Source: Pseudomonas bohemica (GTDB lineage Bacteria > Pseudomonadota > Gammaproteobacteria > Pseudomonadales > Pseudomonadaceae). From it: a stretch of 64,000 bases of DNA. Position numbers and translations under genes: made by a program. Position 1 is the first letter of the stretch; every line of letters begins with the position of its first letter. Where the stretch lies: NCBI RefSeq assembly GCF_002934685.1, contig NZ_NKHL01000120.1, forward strand, positions 323,410 through 387,409. The letters run 5' to 3'. Positions 55,156-63,483 of this stretch are shown here, one piece after another. Below the pieces are notes generated by a model. It searched no databases. It was not told where the DNA came from and saw nothing but the letters and a program-made list of their open reading frames with translations.

Positions 55156-56403
55156 CTACGCGGCTGGCAGACCGCGCAACCATTCCACCGTCCCCAACCC
55201 CGCCGCGCGTCCGCTGGCGAAGCAGGCTGTCAGCAGATAGCCCCCTGTGGGCGCTTCCCAGTCCAGCATCTCGCCGGCGCAAAACACGCCAGGTAGCGCC
55301 CTGAGCATCAGGCGTTCGTCCATCGCCTCGAACGTCACCCCGCCAGCGGTACTGATCGCCTCGTCCAGCGGGCGCGGTCTGATCAGCGTCAGCGGCAGAA
55401 ATTTAACGGCCTTGGCAAGCAGTGTCGGATCTGCAAATGCCCCGGCAGGCGCCAGCTCGCGCAACAAGGCGGCCTTGACCCCGTCTATGCCCAACTGACT
55501 GTGCAGATGCTTGGATATCGAGCGCGAGCCACGAGGTTTGCCGAGCGCCTTCTGTACATCGGCCAGAGGTTTGCCCGGCAGCAGATCGATCTCGACGGTG
55601 GCCGAGCCAGATTGGTTGATCGCTTCCCGAATCTGCGCCGACAACGCATAGACCAGACTGCCCTCGACACCTGTCTGTGTCAGCACGCACTCACCCAGCC
55701 GCAGCTGCTGGCCTTTCAGGCCCATGGCAATGTTTTTCAGCGGGGCGCCTGCAAACTTGCTGCGCAACAACTCGCTCCAGGCCGAAACTTCAAACCCGCA
55801 GTTGGCAGGTTGGAGTGGCGCGATCTGCACGCCGTGTTGTTCGAGCAGAGGCAACCAGGCGCCATCCGAGCCGAGACGTGCCCAACTGGCGCCACCGAGC
55901 GCCAGCAAGGTGGCGGCGGGCGCGATGCTCAATTCGCCTTCGGGGCTGGCCATGCGCAGGCTGTTGTCCGCGTTCCAACCCAGCCAGCGATGACGGGTGT
56001 GAATAACCACCCCGGCATCACGCAGACGCTTGAGCCAGGCACGCAGCAGCGGCGCGGCTTTCATATCCGTCGGAAATACCCGGCCTGAACTGCCGACGAA
56101 GGTTTCGATGCCCAAGCCATGAATCCACTCGCACAAGGCCTCGGCGCCGAAGCCACGCAGCAGTGGGGCGATGATCGGCGCGCGTTCGGCGTAGCGCGAC
56201 AGAAACGCAGGGTACGCCTCCGAGTGGGTGATATTCATGCCACCGACCCCAGCCAGCAGGAATTTGCGACCGACCGAGGGCATGCTGTCGTAGAGGTCGA
56301 CCTTGAAACCCGCCTGACTCAGCACTTCGGCCGCCATCAACCCGGCCGGACCCCCTCCGATGATGGCGACTGTCTGTACGAGCGGGGAGGAGGCTGAAGT
56401 CAT
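55156..56403 (-). CDS. HI0933/PP_4765-family flavoprotein
   Basis: The 415-residue protein has an N-terminal FAD-binding Rossmann motif (VAIIGGGPAGLMAAEVLSQA), the FLLAGVGGMNITHSE and GRVFPTDMKA segments, and a C-terminal CAGEMLDWEAPTGGYLLTAC that closes the FAD site. This is the layout of the conserved uncharacterised flavoprotein family named after PP_4765. The true start may be 56403 (MTSASSPLVQ) or 56421; neither has a clear ribosome site. The reaction is unknown. Confidence 0.87.
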   Translation of the reverse strand: MTSASSPLVQTVAIIGGGPAGLMAAEVLSQAGFKVDLYDSMPSVGRKFLLAGVGGMNITHSEAYPAFLSRYAERAPIIAPLLRGFGAEALCEWIHGLGIETFVGSSGRVFPTDMKAAPLLRAWLKRLRDAGVVIHTRHRWLGWNADNSLRMASPEGELSIAPAATLLALGGASWARLGSDGAWLPLLEQHGVQIAPLQPANCGFEVSAWSELLRSKFAGAPLKNIAMGLKGQQLRLGECVLTQTGVEGSLVYALSAQIREAINQSGSATVEIDLLPGKPLADVQKALGKPRGSRSISKHLHSQLGIDGVKAALLRELAPAGAFADPTLLAKAVKFLPLTLIRPRPLDEAISTAGGVTFEAMDERLMLRALPGVFCAGEMLDWEAPTGGYLLTACFASGRAAGLGTVEWLRGLPAA

Positions 56404-56548
56404 GGGCAAGCTGCGGATCATTGAAGTGGGTCGCGCATTCTACCCGAGCCTCGTGACGAACGAGCGACCTGTGGAAAACTATTGAGCAAAAAACGTACAG
56501 CTGCCTGCAGGCCTTGGGTTATATAGGGTCTGTAGCCTTGCGCTCAGG

Positions 56549-56557
56549 TTATCCACA
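56549..56557 (+). promoter_or_regulatory. Isolated consensus DnaA box
   Basis: TTATCCACA at 56549-56557 matches the DnaA 9-mer perfectly. A weaker copy (TGTGGAAAA near 56470, reverse orientation) lies about 80 bases before. No origin genes are near, so it may be a chance site or a DnaA-regulatory site. Confidence 0.35.
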
Positions 56558-56611
56558 GGTGGTTCCACAGCGAATGTGGGTAACGTCCAGAGTCGATCAA
56601 CCGCTCATCCA

Positions 56612-56700
56612 CTATGGGAGTGAGCTTGCTCATGAAGGCTGAATGTCGGGCATTCAACATGTTTGGGTTGTACCCCCATTCGCGAGCAAGCTCGCCCCAG
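56612..56700. repeat. REPIN downstream of the deacetylase-like gene
   Basis: TATGGGAGTGAGCTTGCTCA (from 56613) and CGCGAGCAAGCTCGCCCCAG (to 56700) form the two inverted arms. The arms differ by compensating changes from the common form (GAGTGAG against CTCGCCC). It separates the deacetylase and flavoprotein genes. Confidence 0.8.
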
Positions 56701-56714
56701 GCTGCGCATCACCT

Positions 56715-57632
56715 TTAAAGTCCTTCCGTCACCCAGACCCGCTGCGCACTGTGATGCAAGATCCCGTGCCGCCGCGCCAGCGCCTCCCGATCCTTGCTGT
56801 ACCCGCCGCCAATGACCCCCATTACCGGAATGTCTCGCCCCAGACAATGCCGCATGACTGCTTCGTCACGCCGTGCCACGCCTTCGTCGGTCAATTGCAG
56901 ATAACCCAACGCGTCATCCTTGTGCACATCGACCCCGGCGTCATACAGCACCAGATCGGGTCGGTACAGCGGCAGCAGGTAATTGAGCGTGTCATCGACT
57001 ACTTTCAGATAATCATCGTCACCCATGCCCCTCGGCAGCGGAATGTCCCAGTCGCTCTGGGCCTTGCGCGCGGGGAAGTTTTTCTCGCAATGCAGCGACA
57101 CGGTGATCGCATCTTCGGTGTGTTCGAGAATCCGCGCGGTGCCGTCGCCCTGGTGCACGTCGCAGTCGAAGATCAGCACCCGGTCCACCTGGCCGCTCTG
57201 CAGCAAGTAATGGCTGATGATGGCCAGATCGTTGAAGATGCAGAACCCGGCGGGGTAGTCGTAGTGCGCGTGGTGAGTGCCACCAGCAAGGTGACAGGCC
57301 AGCCCGTGTTGCAGGGCCTTTTCCGCCGTCAGCAACGAACCGCCCACGGCGCGCACCGTACGTCGGGCCAGATCCTCGCTCCAGGGCAGGCCCAACCGGC
57401 GCTGATCCTCGCGGCAGAGCTCGCCGTCCATATAGCGACGGATGTAGGAAGGGTCGTGGGCCAGCGCGAGAATGTCGTCCGGACAAACCTGTGGGCGAAA
57501 CAGTTGAGCATCTGTGGTCAAGCCGCTGTCGATAAGGTGGTCATGCAGCAGGCGGAATTTATCCATCGGGAAGCGATGTTCGGGTGGAAACGCCGGGCTG
57601 TAATCTTCATGGTAGATGAGCGGCAGGGACAT
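56715..57632 (-). CDS. Histone-deacetylase-fold amidohydrolase
   Basis: The 305-residue protein belongs to the arginase/deacetylase fold. Catalytic His pair H120-H121 (GGTHHAHYDYPAGFCIFND), zinc ligands D158 and H160 (FDCDVHQGDGT) and the third Asp (YDAGVDVHKDD) are all present, so it should be active. Bacterial members act on acetylated polyamines, acetoin or small amides; the substrate here is not evident. The start at 57632 (MSLPLIYHEDYSPAFP) gives the family N-terminus; the first in-frame codon at 57770 is not credible. Confidence 0.9.
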   Translation of the reverse strand: MSLPLIYHEDYSPAFPPEHRFPMDKFRLLHDHLIDSGLTTDAQLFRPQVCPDDILALAHDPSYIRRYMDGELCREDQRRLGLPWSEDLARRTVRAVGGSLLTAEKALQHGLACHLAGGTHHAHYDYPAGFCIFNDLAIISHYLLQSGQVDRVLIFDCDVHQGDGTARILEHTEDAITVSLHCEKNFPARKAQSDWDIPLPRGMGDDDYLKVVDDTLNYLLPLYRPDLVLYDAGVDVHKDDALGYLQLTDEGVARRDEAVMRHCLGRDIPVMGVIGGGYSKDREALARRHGILHHSAQRVWVTEGL

Positions 57633-57769
57633 AGTGCGTACGTATTGGGTTCGAAGGGCAATCTTGCCAGCAATGGCTGCCTGGGCACAGCGATTTGACT
57701 GGGCCTTGATATGGGCGGCGCTGTTAAAGCTGGCGAGCCATTTGAGGAGCGGGGCAGGGGAGATGTTCA

Positions 57770-58333
57770 ATGGAACCGATACTTGAGCTCAACAGCCCAC
57801 GCTTGTTGATGCGTCAGTGGCGGGATGATGATTTGCCAGCTTTTGCGCACATGTGCGCCGATCCACAGGTCATGCGTTACTTCCCGCATCCACTGACACG
57901 CCTGGAGAGCGCCAAGCTGATCGGACGCGTTCGCGGCCATTTCGCCGAATACGGTTTTGGCCTGTGGGCGCTGGAGCGCAAGGACACCCGCGAGTTCATC
58001 GGCTTCACCGGGCTGTGTATGGTGGGTTTCAACGCAGCGTTCACCCCGGCAGTGGAAATCGGCTGGCGCCTGGCGAAAGAGCATTGGGGGCTGGGTTACG
58101 CCAGCGAAGCGGCTTGGACCGTGATGGGCTGCGGCTTCGAACACCTCGAGCTGGAGCAGATCGTCTCCTTCACGGCGTTGAGTAATCTGCCCTCGCAAAA
58201 GGTCATGCAGGCGATCGGCATGCACACCGATTCGGTCGACGATTTCGACCATCCCAATCTGCCCGAGGACCATCCGTTGCGGCCGCACGTACTGTACCGC
58301 ATCAACCGCAAGCAATGGCTCGCGACCCTGTGA
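57770..58333 (+). CDS. GNAT-family N-acetyltransferase (RimJ/RimL type)
   Basis: The 187-residue GNAT protein shows the acetyltransferase_3 pattern: LNSPRLLMRQWRDDDLPAF, GFTGLCMV, EIGWRLAKEHWGLGYASEA (acetyl-CoA loop, with G-x-G-Y-A) and LSNLPSQKVMQAIGM. RimJ/RimL-like enzymes acetylate ribosomal or other protein N-termini, but many members act on small molecules. It is divergent from the deacetylase-like gene with 137 bases between the starts. Confidence 0.88.
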   Translation: MEPILELNSPRLLMRQWRDDDLPAFAHMCADPQVMRYFPHPLTRLESAKLIGRVRGHFAEYGFGLWALERKDTREFIGFTGLCMVGFNAAFTPAVEIGWRLAKEHWGLGYASEAAWTVMGCGFEHLELEQIVSFTALSNLPSQKVMQAIGMHTDSVDDFDHPNLPEDHPLRPHVLYRINRKQWLATL

Positions 58334-58446
58334 TTGGCGGGAAGCGAGCGTCAAAGACCTGTATTATCTCGCCCAAACCCCTGTGCGCCGCCGTTCGGCG
58401 CCGTGGTGGGACTTTGTGTGTGATTGCCGTGTGTGAGGAACCCTGA

Positions 58447-59316
58447 ATGAGCCATGTGCTGGATGATCTGGTGTCGCTGTTGAGCCTGGAGCCAATCGAA
58501 GAAAACCTCTTCCGTGGACGCAGCCAGGACCTTGGCTTCCGCCAGCTGTTTGGCGGGCAGGTGCTCGGACAGTCGCTGTCGGCGGCGAGCAAGACCGTCG
58601 AAGACGAGCGCCATGTTCACTCGTTGCACGGCTATTTCCTGCGCCCGGGCGATGCGCATCTGCCGGTGGTCTACCACGTCGATCGCGTGCGCGATGGCGG
58701 CAGTTTCAGCACCCGCCGCGTGACGGCGATCCAGAAGGGCAACCCGATCTTCACCTGCAGCGCGTCATTTCAATACGACGAGGAAGGCTTTGAGCATCAG
58801 AGTCAGATGCCGAAAGTCGTCGGGCCTGAGCATCTGCCATCGGAACTCGAACTCATGCGTCAGCGCGCGCACCTGATTCCGGAGCACCTGAAAGACAAGC
58901 TACTGTGCCCGAAACCGATCGAGTGTCGCCCGGTCACCGAGCTCGACCCCTACAACCCCAACCCGACCGATCCGGTGAAGTACGTCTGGTTCCGCGCCGA
59001 CGGCGCCCTGCCGGACATCCCCGCGCTGCACAAATACATGCTCGCCTACGCCTCGGACTTCAACCTGCTGCCCACCTCACTGCTGCCCCACGGCAAAACC
59101 GTCTGGCAGAAAGACATGCAGATCGCCAGCCTCGACCACTCACTGTGGTTCCACGGCGAACTGCGCGCCGATGATTGGCTGCTTTACGCGATGGACAGCC
59201 CGTGGGCCGGTAACTCTCGTGGGTTTTCGCGCGGCAGCGTCTACAATCGCGCCGGCAAGCTCGTGGCGTCGGTGAGTCAGGAAGGTTTGATCCGCCATCG
59301 CAAGGACTGGGAATGA
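58447..59316 (+). CDS. tesB: Acyl-CoA thioesterase II (TesB)
   Basis: TesB hydrolyses medium- and long-chain acyl-CoA. The 289 residues form a double hot-dog fold, with the N-terminal RGRSQDLGFRQLFGGQVLGQ and HGYFLRPGD segments and the C-terminal catalytic motif SLDHSLWFHGELRADDWLLY (Asp, with Thr/Gln partners elsewhere). The stop overlaps the HAD gene start as ATGA, so translation is coupled. Confidence 0.95.
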   Translation: MSHVLDDLVSLLSLEPIEENLFRGRSQDLGFRQLFGGQVLGQSLSAASKTVEDERHVHSLHGYFLRPGDAHLPVVYHVDRVRDGGSFSTRRVTAIQKGNPIFTCSASFQYDEEGFEHQSQMPKVVGPEHLPSELELMRQRAHLIPEHLKDKLLCPKPIECRPVTELDPYNPNPTDPVKYVWFRADGALPDIPALHKYMLAYASDFNLLPTSLLPHGKTVWQKDMQIASLDHSLWFHGELRADDWLLYAMDSPWAGNSRGFSRGSVYNRAGKLVASVSQEGLIRHRKDWE

Positions 59317-59918
59317 GCCTGACGCAACTGCGCCACTGGGTGTTCGACATGGACGGCACCCTGACCATCGCCGTGCATGACTTTCCCGCCATCAAACGCG
59401 CGCTGAGCATTCCGCAGGAAGACGATATTCTCGGTCATCTGGCCGCGTTGCCTGCCGATGTCGCCGCGGCCAAACACGCGTGGTTGCTGGAACACGAGCG
59501 CGAACTGGCCGTGGCGTCCAAACCCGCCGTCGGTGCCATCGAGTTGGTGCGAGAGCTGGCCGGGCGCGGCTATCGGCTGGGCATCCTCACCCGCAATGCC
59601 AGGGAACTGGCCCACGTCACGCTTGAGGCTATCGGCATTGCCGATTGCTTCGATGTGGAAGATGTACTGGGTCGCGACGAAGCACCGCCGAAGCCTGATC
59701 CGGGCGGCTTGCTTAAACTGGCCCATGCCTGGAAGGTGGAACCTGCGCAGATGGTAATGGTGGGCGATTACCGGTTCGACCTGGCGTGCGGAAAGGCCGC
59801 CGGGACCCACACCGTGCTGGTCAATCTGCCAGAGAACCCATGGCCCGAGCTGACCGATTGGCATGCAGACGATTGTGTGGCGTTGCGCAAGATGCTGCAG
59901 GACGGCAAATCGACCTGA
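59313..59918 (+). CDS. HAD-superfamily phosphatase
   Basis: The 201-residue protein has a HAD core: VFDMDGTLT (D12 nucleophile, D14 acid), LGILTRNAREL (motif II, Thr), KPDPGG (motif III Lys) and VGDYRFDLACGKAAG (motif IV). A cap domain of about 60 residues after the first motif resembles phosphoglycolate- or beta-phosphoglucomutase-type enzymes. It is coupled to tesB by a four-base overlap. Substrate is unknown. The downstream space is filled by the REPIN array. Confidence 0.9.
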   Translation: MSLTQLRHWVFDMDGTLTIAVHDFPAIKRALSIPQEDDILGHLAALPADVAAAKHAWLLEHERELAVASKPAVGAIELVRELAGRGYRLGILTRNARELAHVTLEAIGIADCFDVEDVLGRDEAPPKPDPGGLLKLAHAWKVEPAQMVMVGDYRFDLACGKAAGTHTVLVNLPENPWPELTDWHADDCVALRKMLQDGKST

Positions 59919-59924
59919 CTGAAA

Positions 59925-60545
59925 CACCGAACCTTTGGGAGTGAGCTTGTTCACGAATGGGATGTCAGCCAGCACATTCGTGGCTGACGCTACGCCTTCG
60001 TGAGCAAGCTTGAATCAACCTGATTGGAACACCGAACCTGTGGGAGTGAGCTTGCTCACGGATGGGATGTCAGCCAGCACATTCGTGGCTGACACTACGC
60101 CTTCGTGAGCAAGCTTGAATCAACCTGATTGGAACACCGAACCTGTGGGAGTGAGCTTGCTCACGAATGGGATGTCAGCCAGCACATTCGTGGCTGACAC
60201 TACGCCTTCGTGAGCAAGCTCGAATCAACCTGATTGGAACACCGAACCTGTGGGAGTGAGCTTGCTCACGAATGGGATGTCAGCCAGCACATTTGTGGCT
60301 ACCACTACGCCTTCGTGAGCAAGCTCACACCCCCAAGCCTGTGCGTTGCATCGTGCTTGTTCACGAATGGGATGTCAGCCAGCACATTCGTGGCTGACAC
60401 TACCCCTTCGTGAGCAAGCTCACTCCCACAGGCCTGTGCGTTGCGTCGTGCTTGTTCACGAATGGGATGTCAGCCAGCACATTCGAGGCTGACACTACGC
60501 CTTCATGAGCAAGCTCACTCCCACAGGCCTGTGCGTTGCGTCGGG
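59925..60545. repeat. Tandem array of six REPIN units (105/95-bp period)
   Basis: The marker GAATGGGATGTCAGCCAGCA (one copy starts GGATGGG) recurs at 59955, 60060, 60165, 60270, 60365 and 60460, so the period is 105, 105, 105, 95, 95. A unit consists of GAACCTGTGGGAGTGAGCTT, TGCTCACG, the loop, an inner GTCAGCCA.../...TGGCTGAC stem, and TTCGTGAGCAAGCTTGAATC. The last two repeats carry GGCCTGTGCGTTGCGTCGTG instead of the GAATCAACCTGATTGGAACA linker. The array reaches within about 10 bases of the esterase-like stop at 60556. Confidence 0.9.
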
Positions 60546-60555
60546 GAAGCTGTTC

Positions 60556-61545
60556 TCAGTCCCCCTTGAACAAGGCGGTCTGCCCTTCAGGCGAGGTGAA
60601 CATTGCATCGCCGTTGTGGCCTACACCCTTGACTTCGATCAGACGCTGATTCAAGCCTTCCGGATGGCGCTTGGTCAGGTAATCGAAGAAGTTATGCCCG
60701 CGCACCAGGCGGTACGGCCCCTGCGCTTCGGCGCCACAGTCCTTGTCCAGCGCCGGATGGTTGGGGTCGGTGTCCTGCTCACCCAGCAAGTAAGTGATGT
60801 CCCGCTTCACATAGGCCGCTTCCAGCTCCGCTGGCGTCTCTTTGCCCGCATACGCCGGAAGTTTGTTCATGCCGTACTTCCAGGTGTCGAAGCCCGGACA
60901 GGTCGCGGCGTCCACCGGCATGGGGCGGGTTGCGTCGAAATATGCATACGACGAGGGGTTGGCGATCACGTAACGCAGCTTGATGCCTTCCTTCTTCAGC
61001 AGCGCATCTTCCTTGCCGCCGATCATCGCGTAGCGCTGCACCACCTGCGCACCGCCAGAGTGACCGGCAATCACGATCTCTTTCAGGTTCGGGAACAGCT
61101 TGCTGTCGCTCAGGCGCTTGAGGATATGGTCGATGACCACGAACGAACTGATCGGCTTGGCGCCCAGGGATTTGTCGCCCGCCATCCAGTCATTGGTGTG
61201 CCAGCGCAGCACCGTTTCCGGCAAATGATGCGCGGTAATGTCCTTTTCATCGAGAAATTGCGGTGCTATCAGCAAGGTCTTGGGTCGTTGCTTGGACTGG
61301 TTGGCTGCGCGCTCGACACTGCGCAGGTAGGTCTGGGCATTGCGCAGACGGCCATGGAAAACAATGACAACCCGCTGAATCTGCGGGCTGGGTCGTACCC
61401 AACTCTGGCTCAGGCCCAGCGTGGCCTGAGACGTTCCGTTGATCAGCAGCCGGTCGGGGCTGATGGATTTGACCGCCTGATCCGCAGCATGAGCAGTGAC
61501 GCTCATCAGGGTGCCCAACAACAGGATCGGAAGCGGTTTCATCAT
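60556..61545 (-). CDS. Exported alpha/beta-hydrolase (esterase-like)
   Basis: The 329-residue protein has a signal peptide (LPILLLGTLMSVTAHAAD) and an alpha/beta-hydrolase fold with the nucleophile S163 (IAGHSGGAQVVQ), an oxyanion region VFHGRLRNAQT and a late His (VKGVGHNGDAMF). It is near the polyhydroxybutyrate depolymerase/PHB-like esterase type in form, but no substrate can be named. The start is taken at 61545 (MMKPLPILLLG), 5 bases after the ypfJ-like stop; the in-frame start at 61602 overlaps that gene. Confidence 0.85.
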   Translation of the reverse strand: MMKPLPILLLGTLMSVTAHAADQAVKSISPDRLLINGTSQATLGLSQSWVRPSPQIQRVVIVFHGRLRNAQTYLRSVERAANQSKQRPKTLLIAPQFLDEKDITAHHLPETVLRWHTNDWMAGDKSLGAKPISSFVVIDHILKRLSDSKLFPNLKEIVIAGHSGGAQVVQRYAMIGGKEDALLKKEGIKLRYVIANPSSYAYFDATRPMPVDAATCPGFDTWKYGMNKLPAYAGKETPAELEAAYVKRDITYLLGEQDTDPNHPALDKDCGAEAQGPYRLVRGHNFFDYLTKRHPEGLNQRLIEVKGVGHNGDAMFTSPEGQTALFKGD

Positions 61546-61549
61546 GTGA

Positions 61550-62437
61550 TCAGAGGCTCTTGGCGGCGAATGTATCGCATTGGTTGATTTGTCCCTGGGC
61601 AAAACCTGTCTTGAACCAGCGAACCCGCTGGGCAGACGTGCCGTGAGTGAACGAGTCCGGCACTACACGCCCCTGGCCTTGTTGCTGCAAACGGTCGTCG
61701 CCAATGGCATTCGCCGCATTCAGCGCCTCTTCAATATCACCGGGCTCGAGCCAGTTCAAACGCTTTTGTGCGTTATTGGCCCAAACGCCGGCAAGGCAGT
61801 CAGCTTGCAACTCCTGACGCACCAGCAGACCGTTGTCACCCTCCATGCGCATACCGCGCTGGCGGGCGGCGTCAACTTTAGCCGAAACCCCGAGCAAGGT
61901 CTGCACATGATGGCCCACTTCATGCGCAATCACGTAAGCCTGGGCGAAATCCCCGGCCGCCTTGAAGCGCTGGCTCATCTCGCGGAAGAACTCCATGTCC
62001 AGATACACGCGTTGGTCGGCCGGGCAATAGAACGGTCCGCTGGCAGAGGAGGCAAAACCGCAGGCCGACTGCACCTGGCCGCGGAAGAGAATCAGCGTCG
62101 GGTTCTTGTACTGCCGCCCACCCTGCTGAAGGATCTGGCCCCAAGTGTCTTCGGTATCGCCGAGAATCGCCCGCACGAAATCTGCCTGTTCGTCGTTGGC
62201 CGGCGGCGCCTGGCGCGTCTGAGGACTGACTGCGCTGGTTTGCTGCGTGCCCATCTGGCCGGCGATTTGCCCGAGAATCTGCATCGGGTCCTGCCCGGTC
62301 AACAGACCGATCGCGACGATGATCACAATCCCGCCAATCCCCAGGCCCTTGCCGCCAATACGCATCCCGCCTCCGCCACCGGCGTCGTCGCGCGCATCGA
62401 CGACGTTGTCACTGCGACGTCCTTTTTTCCAGAGCAT
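61550..62437 (-). CDS. YpfJ-family neutral zinc metallopeptidase
   Basis: The 295-residue protein has one membrane helix (LGIGGIVIIVAIGLLTGQD) after a basic, Gly-rich tail, and a zincin domain with H172-E173-x2-H176 (AHEVGHHVQTLLG), a further metal ligand in the QELQADCLAGVW helix, and a Cys-containing SACGFASSASGPFYCP stretch. These are the hallmarks of the Zn_peptidase_2/YpfJ family, whose role is unknown. It is co-directional with the esterase-like gene, five bases apart. Confidence 0.92.
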   Translation of the reverse strand: MLWKKGRRSDNVVDARDDAGGGGGMRIGGKGLGIGGIVIIVAIGLLTGQDPMQILGQIAGQMGTQQTSAVSPQTRQAPPANDEQADFVRAILGDTEDTWGQILQQGGRQYKNPTLILFRGQVQSACGFASSASGPFYCPADQRVYLDMEFFREMSQRFKAAGDFAQAYVIAHEVGHHVQTLLGVSAKVDAARQRGMRMEGDNGLLVRQELQADCLAGVWANNAQKRLNWLEPGDIEEALNAANAIGDDRLQQQGQGRVVPDSFTHGTSAQRVRWFKTGFAQGQINQCDTFAAKSL

Positions 62438-62559
62438 GGGGAGAATCCTCTTTTAGTCGTGTAGGAAGTGTAGACGTTGAGGGCTTTTGGACGGTTTAAG
62501 GCGGCCGTAGTTCTGCGATGCGCATCACGAAGCAGTCCGGCTTATCAGCGGAGTCGTTT

Positions 62560-62975
62560 TCATGATCGCGACCCTCGGCAAGCCAGACTGTTACGGTCTC
62601 TGCTACAAATGCCGAGAAATGGCAAAGCCGAATAGGGCGAAAACAAGACGATCTCTGAAAACCAGATAAAGATGACCCAGAGTCGTACGCCGGTGGGGAG
62701 CTTTTCAATTTGATAACGGGGGATGATTTCTTGTTTTTTGAAACGACCAGGAAACATCACGATCATTGCAATGAAGGATCTACGCATTCTCCTCCCGAAG
62801 CGACTATCCCCCCAAAACCATTGATGAATACAAATAGTGTCTATCTCGGCAAGATAAAATTCTATCGATGTCAGGCGTTTTTTGAAAAAGAAGTGACGCT
62901 GATGCTATGAACTAACAGCGCAGTTACGATGGAAAACAGTGCCCAGGTTTCAGAGTCAGATCGTTTCGGTTGCAT
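62560..62975 (-). pseudogene. Frameshifted paralogue of the 63127-63483 membrane protein
   Basis: The stretch reads in two frames that together align with the intact small membrane protein end to end. The first frame (ATG at 62975) has ETWALFSIVTALLVHSISVT against EVWWAFINMGSLLINMFFGI; the second, upstream of 62886, has WFWGDSRFGRRM against SFFGGSLFGRQA, AMIVMFPG against SMVIMMPN, and KLPTGVRL against RLPTSLKL. The switch lies around 62880-62890, next to a run of six A's, and fits loss of one base. The distance between the two halves equals that of the intact gene. The tail after 62600 is longer and less similar. Confidence 0.75.
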
Positions 62976-63126
62976 GGCTATGTCTAATGCTGTTGTTGCG
63001 TTTGACTGGAGTTTTGGCTTGACGACCGTGAGGCGCGATGCCCTGTATCAGCAATCGAGCAGTCTAACTCATGGATTCATCAGGTTCCTTGGTGGGCGCT
63101 TGGTTGGCTCGCCAATGAAGCGATAT

Positions 63127-63483
63127 TCAATTCCTAAGAAAATAAAAACATGCCATTCCCAGGCAGTTTGCGAAAGTGAGGAAATATAGAGCACGTATTT
63201 GTAGTTTGAGTGAGGTGGGTAATCTCAAATACGCTTCGCGTGAGATTTCGCCGCGCCTCTGCATAACGTTGGGCATCATGATAACCATTGAGATTGCGTT
63301 CAGTCTGGCTTGCCTGCCGAACAAACTTCCTCCGAAGAAGCTTGTGAGCCGGGAGACGAATTTTACATCGTGCAGAAGCGCCTCGCTCTTCTCGAGTGGA
63401 GCGTGTAGACAATAGATTCCGAAGAACATGTTTATAAGCAAGCTCCCCATGTTGATGAATGCCCACCATACTTCAATCCGCAT
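63127..63483 (-). CDS. Small two-helix membrane protein, candidate immunity protein
   Basis: The 118-residue protein has a hydrophobic helix near the N-terminus (WWAFINMGSLLINMFFGIYC), a soluble middle with SFFGGSLFGRQA and MVIMMPNVMQRRGEISRE, and a second helix near the end (ALYFLTFANCLGMACFYFL). The start at 63483 is preceded by GGAGGGG with ideal spacing and overlaps the last 11 bases of the glycine-rich protein gene. Overlap and membrane location fit the immunity partner of a membrane-acting toxin. No family is recognised. Confidence 0.65.
   Translation of the reverse strand: MRIEVWWAFINMGSLLINMFFGIYCLHAPLEKSEALLHDVKFVSRLTSFFGGSLFGRQARLNAISMVIMMPNVMQRRGEISREAYLRLPTSLKLQIRALYFLTFANCLGMACFYFLRN

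Noticed and set aside
56549..56557. Replication origin
   Set aside because: A single DnaA box with no AT-rich unwinding region, no box cluster and no dnaA/dnaN/gidA genes does not make an origin.
59925..60545. Possible CRISPR array or phage attachment repeats
   Set aside because: The units are complete REPINs with inverted arms, and no integrase or cas gene is near.
62710..63189. Two plus-strand frames (66 and 86 codons) near the right edge
   Set aside because: They lie antisense to the frameshifted paralogue and to the 3' end of the small membrane protein and show no independent signs of coding.
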